From Streptomyces lomondensis (lineage in GTDB: Bacteria > Actinomycetota > Actinomycetes > Streptomycetales > Streptomycetaceae), in contig NZ_BMWC01000002.1 of assembly GCF_014651035.1 (NCBI RefSeq), positions 806,001 through 870,000 on the forward strand: a stretch of DNA of 64,000 nt, written 5' to 3'. Shown piece by piece: positions 63,805 through 64,000 of this stretch. The notes beneath the pieces are model-generated. The model saw nothing but the letters and a program-made list of their open reading frames with translations. It did no database searches and had not been told where the DNA came from. Both the position numbers and the translations under genes were made by a program. How positions within the stretch are numbered: the stretch's first letter is position 1; each line of letters opens with the position of its first letter.

Positions 63805-64000
63805 TCAGAAGTGGTACGGGTCCCCGGTGTCCAGGACGAGTACCCGCTGCCGGTCGTTCCCCCGGTGACGGTCCACCGCCCCGCCGCCCCACACCGTCTC
63901 CAGCTCCACCACCACCTCCGACGGCGCACCCAGCACCCGCACCCGCAGGGCGATCCGCTCCCCCGCCCCGTCCGCCGGCAGCGCCCCCGTCCGGCACAGC
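63805..64000 (-). CDS. 3' end of an unrecognised gene (continues beyond the window)
   Basis: The last 64 codons of a minus-strand gene whose start is outside the window. The visible part reads RIALRVRVLGAPSEVVVELE, then VWGGGAVDRHRGNDRQRVLV and LDTGDPYHF before a TGA at 63805-63807. The alternating hydrophobic pattern suggests beta strands. Third-position GC is high, as expected of real coding sequence. No family is recognised. Confidence 0.55.
   Translation of the reverse strand, partial: LCRTGALPADGAGERIALRVRVLGAPSEVVVELETVWGGGAVDRHRGNDRQRVLVLDTGDPYHF

Overview
The window is a piece of a Streptomyces-type actinobacterial chromosome. Codon third positions are overwhelmingly G or C, GTG starts and stop/start overlaps are common, and many small families typical of streptomycetes are present (DUF397 with a helix-turn-helix partner, DUF4229, a futalosine-pathway menaquinone cluster, a System II cytochrome c cluster). 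From memory, the order of the core genes (FtsK/SpoIIIE, kinase, mqnA, cold-shock protein ... mqnE, Lrp, ubiX, ubiA-like, ubiD-like ... hemL, phosphatase, lipoprotein, resA, ccdA, resB, ccsB) follows the Streptomyces coelicolor SCO4508-to-SCO4469 neighbourhood. I could not check this by search.

Layout. 1-3.8 kb: the C-terminal part of an FtsK/SpoIIIE protein, a TnpB-type transposon gene broken by a frameshift, and the remnant of a Ser/Thr kinase gene. 3.9-6.4 kb: mqnA, a cold-shock protein with its own promoter and terminator, a glycine-zipper protein and a methyltransferase. 6.4-15.9 kb: lipid or steroid metabolism, with a KstD-like flavoprotein, an orphan sugar-binding lipoprotein and an acyl-CoA synthetase. 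This stretch ends in a thiolase gene divergent from a FabG4/HtdX-like pair, with a TetR gene beyond and two palindromes in the divergent gap. 15.9-25.5 kb: a dicarboxylate carrier, uracil-DNA glycosylase and the mqnE/Lrp/ubiX/ubiA/ubiD menaquinone group. 25.5-31.4 kb: accessory genes, including an HTH/DUF397 pair, a three-module small-protein fusion, a UvrA paralogue with a divergent MerR regulator, a GNAT acetyltransferase and a DUF6087-like protein.

31.5-44.5 kb is a complete type I-E CRISPR-Cas locus. Eight cas genes (cas3, casA, casB, cas7, cas5, cas6e, cas1, cas2) lie on the plus strand, every junction overlapping. The operon is flanked by two arrays that point away from it: 31 repeats to the left, read on the minus strand, and 25 repeats to the right, read on the plus strand. 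Both arrays use the same 29-nt repeat and mostly 32-nt spacers. The two leaders are recognisably homologous in ungapped register and lie next to the cas genes, while the decayed repeats are at the far (trailer) ends. The Cas1 and helicase-nuclease active-site motifs are intact, so the locus looks functional.

44.6-53.5 kb returns to core genes: a hypothetical protein, hemL, a histidine phosphatase, a deacetylase-like lipoprotein and the complete ResA-CcdA-ResB-CcsB cytochrome c assembly operon. 53.6-55 kb is a decaying ECF sigma factor/CU044_5270 gene pair, with a frameshift and an apparent fusion-deletion. 55-64 kb holds a stand-alone condensation-domain protein, an FCY1-like cytosine deaminase, a LacI regulator, a double ABM-domain protein, an M20 peptidase, a 19-bp tandem repeat, an MprAB-like two-component system, a luciferase-like monooxygenase and the 3' end of one more gene.

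I found no tRNA or rRNA genes. The only defence system I can support is the type I-E locus, which is a known type. Its paired leaders, and several broken or fused genes elsewhere, are the most noteworthy observations.
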